A stretch of 64,000 nt of DNA from CAWGXG01 sp963826505 (GCA_963826505.1 CAWGXG010000002.1:192397-256396), one strand, 5' to 3'. Positions 16,664 to 25,998 are shown, counted from the stretch's first letter. The notes: generated by a model from the sequence alone, not told the origin. Numbers and translations are program-made.

Positions 16664-19600
16664 TTAACCAGGGACGATCGGCAAGCGGATGCGGAACGTG
16701 GAACCGGCATTCGGAGTGCTTTCGACCTCGATACTGCCGCCGTGCAGCGTCACGATCGCCTGCGCGATCGCCAGCCCCAGACCCGCGCCGCGCTCAGCCC
16801 GCGCCTGGTCCACGCGGAAAAATCGCTCGAACAGGTGGGGCAGGTGCTCCGGGGCGATGCCAAACCCGGTGTCTGCCACTTCGACGATCGCGGAGTCGTG
16901 AGCGGTGGTTGTGCGTAGGGTAATCGTGCCCCCGGCTGGCGTGTAGATGATCGCATTTTCGACCAGGCAGTGCAGCGCCTGGTGGAGATAATGCTCGTCG
17001 GCGCACACGAGTGGCAGTTCCGCGTCCAGGGCGAAGCTGAGCGTCTGTGTTTTGGCCGCCGCCACGCCCGCGAAGGTGCTGATCACTCTGCCGAGCACAT
17101 CATTGAGATTCATGTCCTCACATTCCAGATCGACGCCGCTGTCCAGCGCGGACATGGTGAGCAGGCCCTTGACCAGTTTTTCGATGTGATAGGTCTGGCT
17201 GCCGATGTGCGCCAGGAATTCGTTTTGCCGGTCGCGGTCGGACGTGTGCCGCGCCAGGTAAAGGTCGTTTTTGATGACGGACAGCGGGTTGGCGAACTCG
17301 TGCGACGTGTCGCGGATGAAGCTCGCCAGAATGGATTTCCGCTCGCGATCCAGTTGGAGCTTGAGCATCAGGCTTTCGGACATCTCGCGTTCAATCGCCG
17401 CGCCGATCATGTTGGCGGCGACCTGGAGCGTCTCGATTTCTGTGGTGTCCCAGCGGTGTTCGGCGGTGCAGGAGTCGAATCCCACAAAACCCCACCACTG
17501 CATCCCCGTGAAGACCGGCATGATCAGGATCGATTGGACGTTTTGCCGAACCAGCAGCGCACGTTCGTTTTCCGGCAGCAGGCGCACGTTGCCGTAGACC
17601 GGGTCGCCCACGCACAGCGCCGCCGCCCAGCGCCCCAGGCCGCTGGCCTGCCAGGGCAATTCGTGCAGGTCCTGGTCCATGCAGTGGGGCGGAGCGTCCG
17701 GCCCGGACCATTCGTTAAGCAGACTCATCGCCAGCGTGCCGTCCTGCGTGGTGTGGTTGGCGAACAGGTAAGCGCGATCCGCGCCAACGGACCGGCCCAG
17801 TTCTGCCAGGACGGCATCGATATGCTGCGTCCACGAGCCAGGGTGCAGAAAATGTTTGGCGGCGAAGGCGACGCCTTCGAGAATGGCGTCTCGGCGGTGG
17901 AGTGCCTCGGCGGCGCGCGCCCGATCGTTGACATCGCGCACGACCGTAACTACGTTCGTGATTCCGTTGGGTCCGATGATGGGGATTTTGCGGGTTTCGG
18001 TGAACAATGTTGTTTGGCCCAGGGTGACTTGCTCGTCGGTGACGAGCACTTCGCCCGTCTCGAATACCTTCAGATATTCATCGCGCACGGTGGGGGGCAG
18101 GAAGGGAAACACTTCGAAGGGCGTACGCCCGATCGGCTGGGAGATTACGCCGGATTCCTGTGCGATGGCCCGGTAGGCCCGGTTGACCAGCGTGATGCGC
18201 AGATCCTGGTCGACCACATTCACACCGTCCGCCAGCGCGTCGAAGGTGGCGCGCAGTTGTTCCTCCGACCGGCGCAGCGCAAGCTCGGCGCGGCGGCGCT
18301 GTGTGATCTCGTCCTGCGCCTGGGCGAATAATCGCGCGTTGCGCACCGCGATGGCAGTCTGGTCGGCAAACGCCAACAGCCGATCCCCATCCTCCGCGCT
18401 AAAAAAGCCGGGTTGGGCGCTGTTTACTTTCAAGAAACCGATCACGTGGTCGTCCAACTTGATCGGTGTGTTGATATGCGAGCGAATCCAGTTTGACTGC
18501 GACAGACGCCGCCATTTGGGCTGGTCGCGGATGTCCGGAATCACAACCGCGCGCCCGGTTTCGAACGCCTGGGCAAGGTTAGGCGTCTCCGCGATGTCGA
18601 ATTCGATCCCATCGACCGATTGGCCTCGGTCGGTGTAGCCGCGACTGCGAACAATGCGCGCCCGCTCCTCTTCGATGAGCATGATGTCGGCGGCGTCGTT
18701 GGGGACGACGCGCCCAACGGTATCGAGCAGACGCTCGAAGACTTCGTCCAGATCCAGCGTGCTGTTGAGCGCGGCGGTGATGTCGCGCAGCGCTTCGGAC
18801 AACACGCGCTGCCCGCGTTCGGACTGCTCGGCGAGTTCTCGCTCGCGAATCTGCTCTTGCAGCCGCCGGTTAGAGGCTTGCAGTTCAGCCGTGCGTTCGG
18901 TGACGCGCAGTTCGAGCGTGGCGTACATGTCGCGCAGCGCAGTTTCAGCCCGTTTGCGTTCGGTAATGTCGATCCCGATCGCCCACCCGCGCCAGCCCGG
19001 CACCGGGTACATGCTGGCGACGCCCGACCACAGGATGGTATGCATGACACCATCTTTGGCGCGCATCTCGATTTCAAGCGCGGTGATATCGCCGCCACTG
19101 CCCGCGTACTGCGCGCGCAGCGCGTGCCGGGTAGCCCGATCGGGCACGACCTTCTGCCACGCCTGCGCCTGCCCCAGGATTTCGGGGGCAGTGTATCCCA
19201 GGACGCGCTCGCATTCCTTGTTCCACAGGGCAGCCGTGAAATCCTCGCGCACGGCGGCAAACATTACCGGCATGTGTTCGATGGTCAGGCGCATACGTTC
19301 CAGGTTGAGCAGCTCGTCGTCGCCGTTGGTGGCGGGCGCTGTCGTCACGGTGAGGTGGGTGTGCCGCACAATGAACCACAGCCCCAACGACACGCCCAGG
19401 ATCGCCAGTTCCGTGACTGCCAGTGGTGGGGCGTCCAGCACGTTGGCGCGCAGTTGGCCCAACACGACGATCTGCCGCGCGCCGAACAAAGCCGGGATGC
19501 ACAGCCAGACCAGGGTCAGATCGCGCCGGGCAGACGGGCGCGCGGATCGCCACGCGCGAACAATCGTGCCTGCCATAACCGCCTGGATGAGGATCGACAC

Positions 19601-19834
19601 CAGCAAGATCGCCTGAACAAACACACTAAGGCTCCACAATGTTAGCGTTCGTCGAGCATAGAAGGAATGATCCGCGCGGGGCAGAGCAGGAGAGTCGTGT
19701 TGATTTTGCACGCGACGATCGACTTGGGCGTCATGCGGCAACGATTTCCCGCCAAACCATTGCCAGCCCAGGGTAGAATTATCGTCGACGAAATATCGTC
19801 TTAAAGTTAATATACCATGAAAATAGAATTGCAA
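16664..19834 (-). CDS. Membrane sensor histidine kinase with PAS and GAF domains
   Basis: This large protein has an N-terminal membrane region with three segments (about residues 65-90, 105-130 and 140-160). Then follow PAS (about 180-300), coiled coil, GAF (about 345-500), PAS (about 520-640), GAF (about 650-810) and a kinase core. The core has the phospho-His in RDTSHEFANPLSVIK (about 844), N-box HCLVENAIIYTP, G1 DTGFGIAP, F-box ERFFRVD and G2 GAGLGLAIA. No receiver domain is attached and no response regulator is adjacent. The first in-frame start (TTG at 19834) coincides with a promoter-like, AT-rich stretch. The true start is probably 30-60 codons further in. Confidence 0.9.
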   Translation of the reverse strand: MQFYFHGILTLRRYFVDDNSTLGWQWFGGKSLPHDAQVDRRVQNQHDSPALPRADHSFYARRTLTLWSLSVFVQAILLVSILIQAVMAGTIVRAWRSARPSARRDLTLVWLCIPALFGARQIVVLGQLRANVLDAPPLAVTELAILGVSLGLWFIVRHTHLTVTTAPATNGDDELLNLERMRLTIEHMPVMFAAVREDFTAALWNKECERVLGYTAPEILGQAQAWQKVVPDRATRHALRAQYAGSGGDITALEIEMRAKDGVMHTILWSGVASMYPVPGWRGWAIGIDITERKRAETALRDMYATLELRVTERTAELQASNRRLQEQIRERELAEQSERGQRVLSEALRDITAALNSTLDLDEVFERLLDTVGRVVPNDAADIMLIEEERARIVRSRGYTDRGQSVDGIEFDIAETPNLAQAFETGRAVVIPDIRDQPKWRRLSQSNWIRSHINTPIKLDDHVIGFLKVNSAQPGFFSAEDGDRLLAFADQTAIAVRNARLFAQAQDEITQRRRAELALRRSEEQLRATFDALADGVNVVDQDLRITLVNRAYRAIAQESGVISQPIGRTPFEVFPFLPPTVRDEYLKVFETGEVLVTDEQVTLGQTTLFTETRKIPIIGPNGITNVVTVVRDVNDRARAAEALHRRDAILEGVAFAAKHFLHPGSWTQHIDAVLAELGRSVGADRAYLFANHTTQDGTLAMSLLNEWSGPDAPPHCMDQDLHELPWQASGLGRWAAALCVGDPVYGNVRLLPENERALLVRQNVQSILIMPVFTGMQWWGFVGFDSCTAEHRWDTTEIETLQVAANMIGAAIEREMSESLMLKLQLDRERKSILASFIRDTSHEFANPLSVIKNDLYLARHTSDRDRQNEFLAHIGSQTYHIEKLVKGLLTMSALDSGVDLECEDMNLNDVLGRVISTFAGVAAAKTQTLSFALDAELPLVCADEHYLHQALHCLVENAIIYTPAGGTITLRTTTAHDSAIVEVADTGFGIAPEHLPHLFERFFRVDQARAERGAGLGLAIAQAIVTLHGGSIEVESTPNAGSTFRIRLPIVPG
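19807..19834 (-). promoter_or_regulatory. Possible promoter of the histidine kinase gene
   Basis: On the minus strand TTGCAA (19834-19829) and TATTAA (19812-19807) are separated by 16 nt in a locally AT-rich patch. If real, translation of the kinase starts downstream of 19800. Confidence 0.35.
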
Positions 19835-19985
19835 CGAGGGATCATATGTCGTCTCTTGAATATGCTTTTTGACATATTCTGTACAGTTTGCCGTGGTTGC
19901 ACGTCGGCCAAAAGCAGCAAAGTCAATTCCTTCGCGTTACAATGGGCCGCACGCCAACGGTGATCCAACGACGGGAGGGACGGGC

Positions 19986-20285
19986 GTGCAAGACGACATT
20001 CGCACGACACAAGAAATTTTCGGGGATTTGTTCGGTGGGCTGGCCAGCCTGGGCGCACGCGGAGTAGACGGATTTGTAATCGCCAAAGCCTTGGCCCGGC
20101 TCTTGATCCAACAGGGTCTCATCCAAAAAGAGACGTTCATCGCCACCATGCGTGAAGTTGCGCGCGAAGAGATGGAAGAATCTGACGAGCTTTCTAATTT
20201 CTTGAGCGAGACTTACACCGAAATCATGGAACAGCTTCAAACCCGCGCCGACCGGGTGAAACAGCAAGAAGACCCAGACCAATAA
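19986..20285 (+). CDS. Small acidic hypothetical protein
   Basis: I do not recognise this 99-residue protein. It has no signal or membrane segment. It looks largely helical, with a middle part DGFVIAKALARLLIQQGLIQKE and an acidic, probably coiled C-terminal half (REVAREEMEESDELSNFLSE). I choose the GTG at 19986 after GGGAGGGA. The open frame extends upstream to 19869 but without a ribosome-binding site. It ends only 6 nt before the YkgJ-type gene, so the two are likely co-transcribed. Confidence 0.65.
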   Translation: MQDDIRTTQEIFGDLFGGLASLGARGVDGFVIAKALARLLIQQGLIQKETFIATMREVAREEMEESDELSNFLSETYTEIMEQLQTRADRVKQQEDPDQ

Positions 20286-20291
20286 GACCTT

Positions 20292-20822
20292 ATGGATTCG
20301 TTGGAAATTGATCTGGCCACCATCGCCGCGCAGGCCCGTCAGCGGCGCGATGATGATCTGGCCTTTGGCTACTATCTGGATACGATGTGGGAGCGCGAAA
20401 ACCGGCCCGACGCAGAACTTGACGCGCTGGTTGAGGTGATCGCTGCTGATGTAAGCGCACAGGTGGACTGTACCGCGTGCGCGAATTGCTGTCGCTCGCT
20501 GACGGTGGGTCTGACACCCGCCGATACCCGGCGTCTGGCTCAGGGTATGCAGACCTCGACCGGGGACGTGATCGCGCAGTGGGTGGACTGCGGAACGCGG
20601 GCGGCGCGTGCTCAGGAATGGGGCGTCATGCGCGGGACGCCGTGCCCACTGTTGGCAGGCCGGTTGTGCTCGGTCTACGCGCACCGCCCTGATGCCTGCC
20701 GTGTGTACCCCATGTTTACGCCCGATTTCCGCTGGCTATACGAGCCGATCGTCAACGGTGCGGGATCCTGCCCGATTATCTTTCATGTGATTGCCCGCCT
20801 CAAGCAGCATTTCGGTTGGTGA
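20292..20822 (+). CDS. YkgJ-family cysteine-cluster protein
   Basis: This 176-residue protein has the Cys arrangement of the YkgJ/zinc- or iron-cluster family: DCTACANCCRS near residue 56, CPLLAGRLCSVYAHRPDACRVYP near 118-140, and a last Cys in GAGSCPII. In this family the cysteines bind a Zn or Fe-S centre; the role is generally unknown. It follows the 99-residue gene by 6 nt and is closed by a strong hairpin shared with the convergent PPC gene. Confidence 0.85.
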   Translation: MDSLEIDLATIAAQARQRRDDDLAFGYYLDTMWERENRPDAELDALVEVIAADVSAQVDCTACANCCRSLTVGLTPADTRRLAQGMQTSTGDVIAQWVDCGTRAARAQEWGVMRGTPCPLLAGRLCSVYAHRPDACRVYPMFTPDFRWLYEPIVNGAGSCPIIFHVIARLKQHFGW

Positions 20823-20861
20823 TCGGGTAGTTCCAGCAGGAATGGGCATTTCGTCACCAAG

Positions 20862-20896
20862 AAATCCCCCCTCGAGCCAAGCCCGAGGGGGGATTT
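20862..20896. terminator. Bidirectional hairpin terminator
   Basis: AAATCCCCCCTCG (20862-20874) and CGAGGGGGGATTT (20884-20896) form a perfect 13-bp stem with a 9-nt loop. It lies between the stops of the convergent YkgJ-type and PPC genes. The A/T ends give short T-tracts in both directions. Confidence 0.85.
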
Positions 20897-20937
20897 ACAT
20901 GGGAGGCGGAAACATCCTCCGAAGCGGTCAGTGGTGG

Positions 20938-22476
20938 TTACTTACCGGTCGCCATTCCCGAAGCCGCGTCCCTGGGCGAGACGATGCCGTGCGACTGCAA
21001 ATAGGCCTCTATCGGCGTGTTCTTGGCCGGGTTATCACTGCGCCCGAAACCGCTCAGGCTGAAGCTGTCCGCGCCTTGCTGCATGGAGCGACCCGGCAGC
21101 GTGCTTTCCTGTGCGCTCATGAAGAAGTTTTCGATCGGCGTGTTCTTGGCCGGGTTATCACTGCGCCCAAAGCCGCGCAGATAAAACGTGCTCTCACCGG
21201 TTTCCAGCGCGCGGCCGGGCAGTCCGCCGAACCCACCGAGGCCCGATTGCTGGGCGGGGACCGCCGGAGTCCCGGAGGTGACGACCAGGCTGTAGCTGCC
21301 GACCGTCGAACCCTGGTCGATGCCATTACGCGTCGCGACGATGGTGTAGCGGCCCGCTTCTGGCAACTGGATGGAAATCTGCGCGTTGGTACCACCGGCA
21401 CTGTCGTCATCTTCGGCGATCACATCGCCCGCCGGGTTGAGCAGCCCCAGGTACGAGTCCAGCCCGCCCGCGCCGGTCATGGTGATAGTCACCTGTTCGC
21501 CCGCGTTGGCATCCAGCACGTACAGATTGGCAAACGTCGTGTTGTCGATCTTGCCGCTCAGTGCACCGCCGTCAACGGTGATCGCGCCCATCGCTGCCAC
21601 GCCGTCCGGTAATGAGCTTTGCTCTGTCGCGGTGCTGCTGCTGCTGTCTGGCACACCTGCCACCAGCGCGTAGGCCCCGGTCGAAAAGCCCGTGTCCATC
21701 CCGGCACGCGTCGCCGCGACCAGGTACGTCCCGGTGGTGGGGATGGTCAGGCGCACGAACGCGTCTTTCGCGCCGCCGCCGACCTGGCTGCCGCTGTCGT
21801 TATCTTCCGCCAGGACGTTGCCGTCCTGGTCGGCGAACATGACGTACGAGTCCAGCGTGCTGCCGTCGGCGAACATGGCGACCATGAAGTCGGTGCCCGC
21901 GTCAAGCTGGACCTGGTAAATCTGCGCGTAGGAGTCATTCGTAATCTGGCCGGAAACGGCTTCCGCCAGCGGGAGATCGCCCATGAAAAACACGCCCGGG
22001 CTGACTTCCTGCGGACCAGAGGTCGTCGTGGTCGTGCTCGACACGTTCTGAGGTCCGGTGCCGCCGCTCAAGGACAGACGATACTGGCCCTGCGAGGTGC
22101 CGGTGTCGAGATCGTAGCGCGTGGCGACGATGATATAAGTGCCTGCCGCGGGCAGCGTGAATTCGATGTAGGCGTCGCTGTTGCCGCCGCTGTCGTCATC
22201 TTCGGCCAGCACATTCTGGCTTTCGCCATCCATCAGGCCCAGGTAGGGGTCGAGTTGGCCATCGCCTTGCATCAAGATCTGGACGCGGTCGCCCTTCTGC
22301 CCATTGAACTGCCACAATTCGTAGTAGGACGCATTGGTGATCTGACCGGTGACCACGTCGCCATACTTCAGCGTGCCACCAGCGGCTTCGGCCCGGTTGA
22401 AGACCGGCACCAGCGCGGCTACCATTGCCACCAGCACGAGCATAACGATTGCGCGGGAACCATTCTTGGAAATCAT
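20938..22476 (-). CDS. Secreted triple PPC-domain protein with SDNPAK C-terminal repeat
   Basis: The 512-residue protein has a signal peptide (residues 1-33, ending AEAA) and three PPC-type beta-sandwich domains, at about 36-135, 165-275 and 300-410. Each has the family pattern GQITN..Y....F, DPYLGL or DSYLGL, LAEDDDSGG and AGTYTIVAT. PPC domains usually sit beside secreted proteases, but no catalytic domain is present here. The C-terminus holds two copies of a motif, LPGR...F(Y)L.GFGRSDNPAKNTPIE. A close paralogue starts at 48024. I choose ATG 22476 after GGAGG. The role is unknown; a cell-surface or adhesion function is a guess. Confidence 0.85.
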   Translation of the reverse strand: MISKNGSRAIVMLVLVAMVAALVPVFNRAEAAGGTLKYGDVVTGQITNASYYELWQFNGQKGDRVQILMQGDGQLDPYLGLMDGESQNVLAEDDDSGGNSDAYIEFTLPAAGTYIIVATRYDLDTGTSQGQYRLSLSGGTGPQNVSSTTTTTSGPQEVSPGVFFMGDLPLAEAVSGQITNDSYAQIYQVQLDAGTDFMVAMFADGSTLDSYVMFADQDGNVLAEDNDSGSQVGGGAKDAFVRLTIPTTGTYLVAATRAGMDTGFSTGAYALVAGVPDSSSSTATEQSSLPDGVAAMGAITVDGGALSGKIDNTTFANLYVLDANAGEQVTITMTGAGGLDSYLGLLNPAGDVIAEDDDSAGGTNAQISIQLPEAGRYTIVATRNGIDQGSTVGSYSLVVTSGTPAVPAQQSGLGGFGGLPGRALETGESTFYLRGFGRSDNPAKNTPIENFFMSAQESTLPGRSMQQGADSFSLSGFGRSDNPAKNTPIEAYLQSHGIVSPRDAASGMATGK

Positions 22477-22807
22477 GCTGTCGTACCTCCACACCATGTC
22501 ACTCTGACGAAGTTGAGCCGAGTGATCGGCTGTTGTTTATGTGAATAATGCCAGTATGCGGCCCGGGCGTGACTGCGGCGTGACCACATTGGCTGCGAGC
22601 TGTAAAAAACTTGAAAAAAACGTGCGCTATGCGATCACCCCTTGTCTTTCCTATGGGAGCATAAGGGCTGGTTTTCAAAACGCATTGACAGATTTTACAC
22701 ACAACCGCCGCCGCCGGGCGCGTTTGACTTTTGGCCCGCTCTTGCCGGACAATCGAGGGTGTACCGTCGATAAAGTACGGTTACACCGATTGAAGGAGTC
22801 AGATCGC
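22477..22807. other. Gap between divergent PPC and aldo/keto reductase genes
   Basis: This 331-nt stretch holds no gene I can support. It contains a 6-bp hairpin with a GTGA loop at 22516-22531 (in the leader of the PPC gene), an A-rich patch at 22605-22620, and the candidate reductase promoter at 22724-22753. Confidence 0.6.
22724..22753 (+). promoter_or_regulatory. Possible promoter of aldo/keto reductase
   Basis: TTGACT (22724-22729) and GACAAT (22748-22753) are separated by 18 nt, 55 nt before the ATG. It matches the sigma-70 consensus at 5/6 and 4/6. Confidence 0.45.
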
Positions 22808-23788
22808 ATGGAGTACCGCAAACTGGGACGTACCGGGCTGAAGGTCAGCGAATTGTGCCTGGGGACGATGACCTTTCGCTGGACCAGCACCGAAAAACAG
22901 TCGTTTCAGGTGCTCGACCGCGCCTGGGACGCCGGCATCACGTTCATTGACACGGCAGACGTTTACAGCGCCTGGGCACCCGGCAATTCGCCCGGCGTGT
23001 CGGAACGGATCATCGGGCGCTGGCTGCGCAACAAACCGCGCGATCGTGTCGTCGTGGCGACGAAAGTCCGTGCGCAGGTCGGTCGTGGGCCGAACGGCGT
23101 CGGTCTGAGCCGCCAGCATATCATGACCGCTGTAGAAGACAGCCTGCGCCGCCTGGATACGGACTATATCGATCTCTACCAGGCGCATTCGCCCGACTGG
23201 GATACGCCCATCGAAGAAACGCTGCGCGCCATGGACGATCTCATCACGGCGGGCAAAGTGCGCTATATCGGCGCGAGTAATCACGCTGCGTGGCTGTTGA
23301 CTAAAACGCTGTGGGCCAGCGACACACACGGCTACGCCCGTTACGAGTCGATCCAACCGCATTACAACTTGCTCCACCGGAAGGAAGTTGAGCCGGACCT
23401 CGCCGCGCTGTGCCTCGACCAGGGTCTGGGCGTGATCCCCTACAGCCCGCTGGCGGCGGGCTTCCTGACCGGCAAATACACGCGCGACTTCACCCCGGCT
23501 CAGGCGCGTCTGGCCGACAGCGAGCGGCTGGCGCGCTTTGCCACGGAGCAGAATTACACGATCATCGACACGCTGCGCGCGATGGGCGAAAAGCGTGGTT
23601 GCACGGTCGCGCAGATGGCGCTAGCCTGGCTGCTGAGCCAGCCGTTTATCACCGCGCCGATCATCGGAGCCAATACGGTCGAACAACTGGACGAGCTGTT
23701 AGGCGCGGCGGGGCAGCGTCTGAACGAGGACGAGATGCAGCGCCTCGACGATCTGACCGGGGTCGATCGCAACTGGTTCCGCCGTTAA
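22808..23788 (+). CDS. Aldo/keto reductase
   Basis: This cytosolic, 326-residue NADPH-dependent oxidoreductase has an (alpha/beta)8 barrel. The catalytic tetrad is visible as Asp and Tyr in FIDTADVYSAW (about 44-50), Lys in VVVATKVRAQ (about 82) and His in DLYQAHSPDWD (about 124). The C-terminal NADPH-binding loop is PFITAPIIGANTVEQLDELLGA. It resembles the Kv-beta/YajO-type branch. I choose ATG 22808 with AAGGAG 9 nt upstream. It appears monocistronic; the substrate is unknown. Confidence 0.93.
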   Translation: MEYRKLGRTGLKVSELCLGTMTFRWTSTEKQSFQVLDRAWDAGITFIDTADVYSAWAPGNSPGVSERIIGRWLRNKPRDRVVVATKVRAQVGRGPNGVGLSRQHIMTAVEDSLRRLDTDYIDLYQAHSPDWDTPIEETLRAMDDLITAGKVRYIGASNHAAWLLTKTLWASDTHGYARYESIQPHYNLLHRKEVEPDLAALCLDQGLGVIPYSPLAAGFLTGKYTRDFTPAQARLADSERLARFATEQNYTIIDTLRAMGEKRGCTVAQMALAWLLSQPFITAPIIGANTVEQLDELLGAAGQRLNEDEMQRLDDLTGVDRNWFRR

Positions 23789-23798
23789 GTCCGACGGC

Positions 23799-24625
23799 TT
23801 ATTGCGCAGCAGGCGTCTCCGGTGAGCCGGTCGGCGTCGGCGTGTTGGTGGGCGGCAGGGTGCGCGGCGGCGGGAAAGTGGGTCGCCGTGTGGCCGTCGC
23901 TGGGAGCGCGGTGAATGTGGCGGTGGGCGGCGCCAGCGTGACGGAAGGCGTCGGCGTCCGCGTCTGCGGTGGCCGTCGCAGTAGGCGCTAGGGTGGGTAC
24001 TTCCGTCTCAGTCGGGACGTCCGTCCAGGTCGCAGGTGGCGCGTTCCACACCGACGTCGGTGAGGGGCCGGGCGTGTTGGTCGGGAAGGGGGTATTGCTG
24101 GGCGTTGGGGACAGCAGCGGTACCGCGCTCGCTTGCACGGTCGGCGGGACGAGGCGCGGGGTCGTTTTGTTGGATGAGCCGCGCGCGTCGTTGACGACCA
24201 TGATCACGATCACGGCGGCAGCGGCCAACACCATCAGGATGAAAAAGTTCGTCATGGAAATGGGCGCGTCCTGGCCCAGGGCCCGCAACCAACGCGGTAC
24301 CGGCGGCGGCGGTGTGCTCCCCGGTGCGGGCGCTCCACTGCGGACGGGCGCGCGGAGACTCCGGCGACGCGTAGGGCGTACCGGTGAGCTGCTCGTAGGC
24401 GCGGCGGGTCGTCGGATTCTGTGGGTTGAGCGCCAGCGCGTGTTCCAGGTAGTCGATCCGCTCGTCCCGGTTGGTGGACACGGTCGCCAGCCACATCCAG
24501 GCGAGTTCCTGGCGCGGATCGGCGTTTACGACCTCCGAGAACAGGCGGCGCGCTTCGATGCGCTGCCCGGCCTGGGCGAGCGCTATCGCTTCTTTTAACC
24601 TGGCGTTCACTTCGGCGCGATCCAT
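23799..24625 (-). CDS. TPR membrane protein with Thr/Pro-rich tail (two frameshifts)
   Basis: The N-terminal 100 residues (MDRAEVNARLKEAIALAQ, DPRQELAWMWLATVSTNRDE, YLEHALALNPQNP) form two or three tetratricopeptide helices. The frame is lost near 24340. The matching frame continues PPPPVPRWLRALGQDAP and then one membrane segment (ILMVLAAAAVIVIMVV). A long Thr/Pro-rich tail follows, broken again near 23968 and ending TPTPTGSPETPAAQ at 23799. Such TPR-TM-TP tails are frequent in this kind of genome; the function is likely scaffolding at the membrane. ATG 24625 is preceded by GGAGG. Two indels in GC-rich repeats are probably sequence errors. Confidence 0.7.
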
Positions 24626-24763
24626 CGTCTGGCACCCTCCCATCCGTGTACCGCCCGACCCTGCGGCGGCCTGCTGCGTGGTGACCTCACGATCTTGATT
24701 GTAATCATCTGCGCGCAAAACGAAACTTGGGCCCGGCCGCATGTTCCGCGCGATTTGCTTTTA

Positions 24764-25687
24764 CTATTCGCTGATCGCTTTGCGCGCTTCGATCAGCACC
24801 CAGTCGCCGCTGGTCTGGCGGCGGACCGGCTCAAGACCCGTGCGGCGCAGCGCGGCTTCGACCTCGTCCGCCTGATCCTGGATGATGCCGCTGAACAGCG
24901 CTTTGCCGCCCGCCCGCACGACATCGCCCAGTCCTTCATCGCACATACCGATGATGACTTTCGCCAGGATGTTAACCAGCAGCAGGTCGAAATGGTGCGC
25001 CGAGCCGCGCAGCGTGTCGAGGCTGCCCTGTTGGGCGGTGATGCGATCCGTCACGGCGTTGAACGCGGCATTTTCGAGCGTGGACTTGACCGCCAGCTCG
25101 TCGATGTCCAGCGCCAGCGCGTGCCGCGCCCCCAGGCGCAGCGCCGCGATCGAAAGAATCCCCGACCCGCAGCCCAGGTCGAGCACGTCGACGGCGGTCC
25201 AATCCGCTAGCAGATCCTCGATCCCGATCAGGCACAGTTGCGTCGTGGGATGCGTACCGGTGCCGAAGGCCATGCCGGGATCCATCACCAGCACGACATC
25301 ATCCGGGCGCGGATCGGGGATGGTGGTCCATTCCGGGCGGATATACAGGCGGCGGCCCAGGCGCAGCGGATGAAAGTGTTTTTTCCAGGCTTCGGCCCAG
25401 TCTTCTTCGTGCACGATATTGAAGACAGGCTCCGGCATCGGGTAGAGCTGGCCCATGTGCCACAGCGCCTCGCGGAGCTGCTGCTTGGCTGTTTCGGCGC
25501 GCGCGTCAGCGGGGAAGTAGGCGCGTACGATCAGGCGGTCGGCGGGAGGAATCTCGTCTGGCCAGACTTCGGTCGGAAACCCGGCCTGTTCGATCACTAC
25601 GCCCTGATGGCCGTAGCGCTGCAAAATATCGGCGACGGCTTCTGCCGCTTCACCGTCCACATCAAGGGAGACTTCGATCCAGTCCAT
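24764..25687 (-). CDS. prmA: Ribosomal protein L11 methyltransferase PrmA
   Basis: PrmA trimethylates ribosomal protein L11 with S-adenosylmethionine. The 307-residue protein shows the N-terminal substrate domain and then the class I methyltransferase core: DPGMAFGTGTHPTTQLCL (about 150), the SAM motif VLDLGCGSGILSIAALRLGA (about 175), and LLLVNILAKVI (about 245), whose Asn-Ile matches PrmA. I choose ATG 25687 with AAGGA upstream. It lies downstream of, and in the same direction as, dnaJ, a neighbourhood known from other bacteria. Confidence 0.93.
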   Translation of the reverse strand: MDWIEVSLDVDGEAAEAVADILQRYGHQGVVIEQAGFPTEVWPDEIPPADRLIVRAYFPADARAETAKQQLREALWHMGQLYPMPEPVFNIVHEEDWAEAWKKHFHPLRLGRRLYIRPEWTTIPDPRPDDVVLVMDPGMAFGTGTHPTTQLCLIGIEDLLADWTAVDVLDLGCGSGILSIAALRLGARHALALDIDELAVKSTLENAAFNAVTDRITAQQGSLDTLRGSAHHFDLLLVNILAKVIIGMCDEGLGDVVRAGGKALFSGIIQDQADEVEAALRRTGLEPVRRQTSGDWVLIEARKAISE

Positions 25688-25793
25688 GATCACATTCCTT
25701 AAGAATTGCGTTGATTTTTCGGGAGGAAGGCTGCCCACGAGCGGGACAATCGTAAAAAATGATAAAGATTTTGCTATTTTGATGAATCTAATA

Positions 25794-25821
25794 TTGCAAG
25801 TCTTTTAAATTGTGTTATTAT
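25794..25821 (+). promoter_or_regulatory. Promoter of candidate small RNA
   Basis: TTGCAA (25794-25799), a 16-nt spacer and TATTAT (25816-25821) lie in a strongly AT-rich stretch (25745-25825) that contrasts with the GC-rich surroundings. No plus-strand gene follows. The next structures are three stem-loops, so this would drive the RNA at 25828. Confidence 0.5.
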
Positions 25822-25827
25822 CTTGAT

Positions 25828-25998
25828 TGACGGGGTCTTCCATTGACGCGTGCTGAACCAACATTGTCGCCCCATCGTGACCAGCAGGCCCCGTCCTCCT
25901 CCTCAAAGTGATACGCGCAAGAGAAACGGGCAGCTCGATGGGTTGCCCGCTTCTCTTGGAGCAGGGGCGCGCGATAACCGCCCCTGTTGATTTTCTTC
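25828..25998 (+). ncRNA. Candidate structured small RNA, about 170 nt
   Basis: The region between prmA and dnaJ has no reading frame but strong RNA-like structure on the plus strand. Stem 1: GACGGGG (25829-25835) with CCCCGTC (25889-25895), enclosing TGCTG/CAGCA. A single-stranded CCTCCTCCTC stretch (25895-25904) is complementary to Shine-Dalgarno sequences. Stem 2: CAAGAGAA-A-CGGGCA (25918-25932) with TGCCCG-C-TTCTCTTG (25944-25958). Stem 3: CAGGGGCG (25962-25969) with CGCCCCTG (25979-25986), followed by TTGATTTTCTT, a terminator shape. A promoter precedes it. It does not have the long closed hairpin of 6S RNA or the conserved SRP RNA loop. An exposed anti-Shine-Dalgarno segment suggests a trans-acting regulator; this is inference. 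Confidence 0.5.

Noticed and set aside
25828..25998. Known housekeeping RNA (6S, SRP or tmRNA)
   Set aside because: No long closed stem with central bubble, no conserved SRP GGAA loop, no tRNA-like end.
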